DNA of 8,282 nucleotides from Acidiferrobacterales bacterium (GTDB lineage Bacteria > Pseudomonadota > Gammaproteobacteria > Acidiferrobacterales > Sulfurifustaceae): the NCBI GenBank assembly GCA_015492195.1, contig WGFP01000180.1:1-8282 (forward strand). Direction: 5' to 3'. A program made the translations under genes and the position numbers. Shown one piece after another: positions 5,310-8,282 of this stretch (positions within the stretch are counted from its first letter, which is position 1; every line of letters begins with the position of its first letter). Under the pieces are notes generated by a model. That model was not told the origin of the DNA, made no database searches, and saw only the letters and a program-made list of their open reading frames with translations.

Positions 5310-6170
5310 CTAAACCGCCGCCGCGCCGGCGACGATTTCGGAAATCTCCTGGGTGATGGCGGCCTGGCGCGCCTTGTTGTATTTGAGCCTCAAGTCTTCG
5401 ATTAAATTTCCGGCGTTGTCGGAAGCCGATTTCATCGCCACCATGCGCGCCGCCTGCTCACAGGCAAGGTTATCCATCACGCCGCGGTACACCCGCGCCT
5501 CGATGTAACGCGTCAATAAGTCATCGAGCACGTCTTTGGATTCCGGCTCATAGATGTAATCCCAATGGTGTTTCAACTGCTCCTCTTCCGCGGGCGGCAA
5601 CGGCAGCAACTGTTCGACCATCGGTTGCTGCGACATTGTGTTGACAAATCGGCTGTACACAAGGAACAGGCGATCCAGCTTCTCTTCGGTATAGGCATCG
5701 AGCATCACCTTGACCGTCCCGATCAAGTCTTCCACGCGCGGGGTGTCGCCCAGATGCGAGGCGTGGGAAACGATGTTCGCACCCAGGCGCTTATAGAAGG
5801 CAAATCCCTTGGAACCGATATTGCAGACATCAACGTCGACGTTTTTTTCATGCCATTCCTGCATCGCCTGCACCGCGGTACGCAGGAGATTGGTGTTGAG
5901 CCCGCCGCACAGGCCGCGGTCCGAAGTAACCACGATCATGCCGACGCGTCGGGTCTCGCGCTCCAGCACGAACGGGTGCTTGTATTCCGGATGCGCCTCG
6001 TGCAAGTGCCGGATCACGTTGCGGATCTTTTGGGCATAGGGGCGCGCCGTCTGCATGCGCTCCTGCGCCTTGCGCATCTTGCTCGCCGCAACCATCTCCA
6101 TGGCACGCGTTATCTTCTGCGTGTTCTGGATGCTTTTGATCTGTTTGCGTATTTCTTTGCCGACGGCCAT
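5310..6170 (-). CDS. atpG: F1Fo-ATP synthase gamma subunit
   Basis: Gamma is the central shaft of F1: its N- and C-terminal helices form a coiled coil inside the alpha3beta3 ring, and its foot contacts epsilon and the c-ring. The product has 286 residues (E. coli 287). The N-terminal helix MAVGKEIRKQIKSIQNTQKI continues through TRAMEMVAASKMRKAQ, the family signature. SDRGLCGGLN lies at 83-92 in the Rossmann-like middle domain. The C-terminal helix contains ACEQAARMVAMKSASDNA followed by LRLKYNKARQAAITQEI, the region that inserts into the catalytic ring. The open frame extends 15 codons upstream across the atpA stop, but GGGAG placed 5 nt before ATG 6170 and the family N-terminus fix this start. 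It follows atpA after only 13 nt, so the two are surely co-transcribed. Confidence 0.99.
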   Translation of the reverse strand: MAVGKEIRKQIKSIQNTQKITRAMEMVAASKMRKAQERMQTARPYAQKIRNVIRHLHEAHPEYKHPFVLERETRRVGMIVVTSDRGLCGGLNTNLLRTAVQAMQEWHEKNVDVDVCNIGSKGFAFYKRLGANIVSHASHLGDTPRVEDLIGTVKVMLDAYTEEKLDRLFLVYSRFVNTMSQQPMVEQLLPLPPAEEEQLKHHWDYIYEPESKDVLDDLLTRYIEARVYRGVMDNLACEQAARMVAMKSASDNAGNLIEDLRLKYNKARQAAITQEISEIVAGAAAV

Positions 6171-6175
6171 AACGA

Positions 6176-6180
6176 CTCCC
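6176..6180 (-). promoter_or_regulatory. atpG Shine-Dalgarno GGGAG
   Basis: On the minus strand GGGAG stands 5 nt before the ATG at 6170, between the atpA stop and atpG. It decides the atpG start against the longer open frame that reaches 6215. Confidence 0.7.
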
Positions 6181-6183
6181 GGT

Positions 6184-7728
6184 CTACCAGGTGTGATGCG
6201 CCTTGAAATCCTCAAGCGCCTTGCGCAGTTGCCCCGCCACCTCGTCCGTGTACTCGGGCTTCTGGTTGATTTTTTCTACCAACGCCGCGTGTTCCGACTT
6301 CACGTAGGAGTGCAGCGCGTCTTCGAACGCGCGCACCTTGGCGACTTCCACGTCGTCAAGAAAACCCTCGTTGGCGGCAAACAACGACACCGCCATCTGC
6401 GCCACGGTCATGGGCGTATACTGCGGCTGCTTCATGAGTTCGGTGATGCGTTGGCCGCGCTCCAGCTGCTTACGCGTGGCGGCGTCGAGGTCGGAGGCGA
6501 ATTGGGCGAAGGCCGCAAGCTCGCGGTACTGCGCCAGCGCCAGGCGCACGCCGCCGCCGAGCTTTTTGATGATCGGCGTCTGGGCGGCGCCGCCGACGCG
6601 CGACACCGACAGCCCGGCGTTGATCGCCGGCCGGACACCGGCGTTGAACAGGTCGGTCTCAAGGAAAATCTGACCGTCGGTGATGGAAATGACGTTGGTC
6701 GGCACGAACGCCGACACGTCACCGGCCTGGGTTTCAATAATGGGCAACGCCGTCAGCGAGCCGGTTTTGCCCTTGACCTTGCCGTGGGTGACCTTTTCCA
6801 CGTAATCGGCGTTCACGCGCGCGGCGCGCTCCAAGAGCCGCGAGTGCAGGTAAAACACGTCGCCGGGATAGGCCTCGCGCCCGGGCGGGCGGCGCAGCAA
6901 CAAAGAGATCTGGCGGTAGGCCCACGCCTGCTTGGTGAGGTCGTCGTAGATGATCAGGGCGTCGCGGCCGGTGTCGCGGAAATACTCGCCCATGGTACAG
7001 CCGCTGTAAGGCGCGATGTATTGCATCGCCGCGGATTCGGCGGCGGTGGCGGCGACCACGATGGTGTGCGCCATGGCGCCGTATTCCTCGAGCTTGCGCA
7101 CCACGTTCGCCACCGAGGATGCCTTTTGCCCGATGGCCACGTAGATGCACACGAGGTCGGCGCCCTTTTGGTTGATGATGGTGTCGATGGCCAACGCGGT
7201 CTTGCCGGTCTGGCGGTCGCCAATAATAAGCTCGCGTTGACCGCGGCCGACGGGCACCATGGAGTCGATGGATTTCAGGCCGGTCTGCACCGGCTCGCTC
7301 ACTGACTGGCGCGCGATCACGCCGGGGGCAATTTTCTCAATCGGCGAGGTCTCGTCCGTCTTGATGGCGCCGCGCCCGTCGATGGGATTGCCGAGGGCGT
7401 CGACCACGCGCCCGATCAGCGCCTCCCCCACCGGCACCTCCAGGATGCGGCCGGTGCATTTGACGCTGTCGCCCTCGGTAATATGTTTATACTCACCCAT
7501 GATCACGGCGCCGACCGAGTCGCGCTCCAGGTTCAGCGCGAGTCCGAAGGTGTTGCCGGGAAATTCGATCATCTCCCCCTGCATCACGTCCGACAGCCCG
7601 TGGAGGCGAACGATGCCGTCGGTGAGCCCTACTACGGTACCTTCGGTACGCGCAGTAACCCCGGTTTCAAATTTTTCGATCCTGCTTTTAATCAGGTCGC
7701 TGATTTCGGAAGGATTTAATTGCTGCAT
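6184..7728 (-). CDS. atpA: F1Fo-ATP synthase alpha subunit
   Basis: Alpha alternates with beta in the F1 hexamer; it holds the non-catalytic nucleotide sites and contributes the arginine finger to the catalytic ones. The product has 514 residues (E. coli 513). The N-terminal segment MQQLNPSEISDLIKSRIEKF, which meets delta, is followed by the beta-barrel with LSDVMQGEMIEFPGN near 45-59. Walker A is GDRQTGKT at 170-177 (Lys176, Thr177), with CIYVAIGQKAS after it and ALIIYDDLTKQA as the Walker B region. PPGREAYPGDVFYLHSRLLE is the conserved family stretch near 281-300. SVSRVGGAAQ carries the arginine finger Arg377. The C-terminus ends DFKAHHTW. A TTG five codons upstream would also open the frame, but GGGA 9 nt before ATG 7728 and the family N-terminus favour this start. 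It follows atpH by 19 nt. Confidence 0.99.
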   Translation of the reverse strand: MQQLNPSEISDLIKSRIEKFETGVTARTEGTVVGLTDGIVRLHGLSDVMQGEMIEFPGNTFGLALNLERDSVGAVIMGEYKHITEGDSVKCTGRILEVPVGEALIGRVVDALGNPIDGRGAIKTDETSPIEKIAPGVIARQSVSEPVQTGLKSIDSMVPVGRGQRELIIGDRQTGKTALAIDTIINQKGADLVCIYVAIGQKASSVANVVRKLEEYGAMAHTIVVAATAAESAAMQYIAPYSGCTMGEYFRDTGRDALIIYDDLTKQAWAYRQISLLLRRPPGREAYPGDVFYLHSRLLERAARVNADYVEKVTHGKVKGKTGSLTALPIIETQAGDVSAFVPTNVISITDGQIFLETDLFNAGVRPAINAGLSVSRVGGAAQTPIIKKLGGGVRLALAQYRELAAFAQFASDLDAATRKQLERGQRITELMKQPQYTPMTVAQMAVSLFAANEGFLDDVEVAKVRAFEDALHSYVKSEHAALVEKINQKPEYTDEVAGQLRKALEDFKAHHTW

Positions 7729-7737
7729 CGTTGTGAA

Positions 7738-7741
7738 TCCC
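7738..7741 (-). promoter_or_regulatory. atpA Shine-Dalgarno GGGA
   Basis: On the minus strand GGGA lies 9 nt before the ATG at 7728, inside the 19-nt atpH-atpA gap. It overlaps the would-be TTG start at 7743, making that upstream start unlikely. Confidence 0.55.
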
Positions 7742-7747
7742 AAAAAA

Positions 7748-8282
7748 TTAATGAATCAGGTGCGACGACAATGCTTGCAGGCGGCCGCTCACCGAGCCGT
7801 CAATCACCAGGTCCCCGGCGCGAATGACGATGCCGCCGACGAGGGTCTTGTCCTCCGCCGACTTAAGATTGATTTCACGCCCGAGTTTCCGTTTCAGGGC
7901 CTGTTCGATTTTGCGTTTCTGCGAGTCATCAAGCGGAAAGGCCGAAAGCACGGTGGCATCAAGCCGGCCTTCCGCCTGGCCCTTCAATTGTTCAAACAAG
8001 GTCACGATTTCCGACAACAAGGTGAGGCGACGGTTTTCAATCAAAAGGCGGACAAAATTCGCCGCCTCCTTGTTCAGATGCTGTCCGCAGATTTCCAGAA
8101 ACAGGTCGGTCAGACGGTCGCGTCCGACGTTCGGATCAAATATGAGCCGCGCGATGCCCTCATCCGCGGCCACGGTTGCGACCAAGGCGAGCATCTCCGA
8201 CCACTGTTTCAATTCGCCGCGCTCCTGGGCCAGCCGAAATACCGCTTCGGCGTAGGGTCGGGCGACGGTTTTGTTCTCTAAC
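7748..8282 (-). CDS. atpH: F1Fo-ATP synthase delta subunit, 5' end cut by window edge
   Basis: Delta sits on top of F1 and ties the alpha N-termini to the b-subunit stalk, forming the stator. 177 residues are visible, and the first codon in view (8281-8279) reads Leu in LENKTVARPYAEAVFRLA. This aligns with the E. coli N-terminus MSEFITVARPYAKAAFDFA, so only about one to three residues including the start codon lie beyond the window. The N-terminal helical bundle runs to about residue 105. The C-terminal domain carries KLGREINL and then VGGIVIRAGDLVIDGSVSGR, the family signature, ending LSSHLIH. A shorter reading from TTG 8212 would drop the conserved ARPYA helix and is rejected. It is the first gene in view; atpF and atpE would be expected upstream. 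Confidence 0.97.
   Translation of the reverse strand, partial: LENKTVARPYAEAVFRLAQERGELKQWSEMLALVATVAADEGIARLIFDPNVGRDRLTDLFLEICGQHLNKEAANFVRLLIENRRLTLLSEIVTLFEQLKGQAEGRLDATVLSAFPLDDSQKRKIEQALKRKLGREINLKSAEDKTLVGGIVIRAGDLVIDGSVSGRLQALSSHLIH

Noticed and set aside
6055..8281. Long plus-strand open frames opposite atpA and atpH (6055-7305, 7259-8281)
   Set aside because: Antisense shadows: the opposite strand encodes complete, motif-perfect ATP synthase subunits, and these frames have no domain of their own.

Overview
This window carries the distal half of a proteobacterial F1Fo-ATP synthase operon followed by the two hexosamine genes glmU and glmS. All genes lie on the minus strand. Reading in the direction of transcription, from high to low coordinates, the order is atpH (delta; start codon just off the window edge), atpA (alpha), atpG (gamma), atpD (beta), atpC (epsilon), a broken FKBP/SlyD-type peptidyl-prolyl isomerase gene, glmU, and glmS (C-terminal fifth off the window edge). 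This order (atpHAGDC-glmU-glmS), the GC-rich coding sequence and the close match of every protein to the Escherichia coli type point to a gammaproteobacterium, probably environmental. I cannot place it to genus from this segment alone.

The ATP synthase genes encode the soluble catalytic F1 sector: three alpha and three beta subunits around the gamma shaft, delta as the stator cap and epsilon as the rotor-bound regulator. The upstream membrane genes (atpB, atpE, atpF) and the operon promoter would lie beyond position 8282. GlmS makes glucosamine-6-phosphate from fructose-6-phosphate and glutamine. GlmU then makes UDP-N-acetylglucosamine from glucosamine-1-phosphate, acetyl-CoA and UTP, for peptidoglycan and lipopolysaccharide. 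I see no convincing terminator between atpC and glmS, so read-through into the glm genes is plausible.

The coding content is conventional; the interest lies in the spacers. The atpH-atpA and atpA-atpG gaps are tight (19 and 13 nt). The atpG-atpD (121 nt), atpD-atpC (89 nt) and glmU-glmS (104 nt) gaps each hold an inverted repeat whose two arms are themselves built of short tandem units in exact register: about 8 nt, 7 nt and 7 nt respectively. The three unit sequences differ, but the architecture is the same. In glmU-glmS the repeat runs into the end of glmU and encodes its Lys-rich tail. In atpD-atpC the outermost unit supplies the likely atpC ribosome-binding site.

The 341-nt gap between atpC and glmU holds the decayed isomerase gene (frameshift, internal deletion, no N-terminus) and a long hairpin directly in front of the glmU start. 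Apart from these repeat elements, the pseudogene and the hairpin, I find no sign of a mobile element, CRISPR array, tRNA, rRNA or defence gene.
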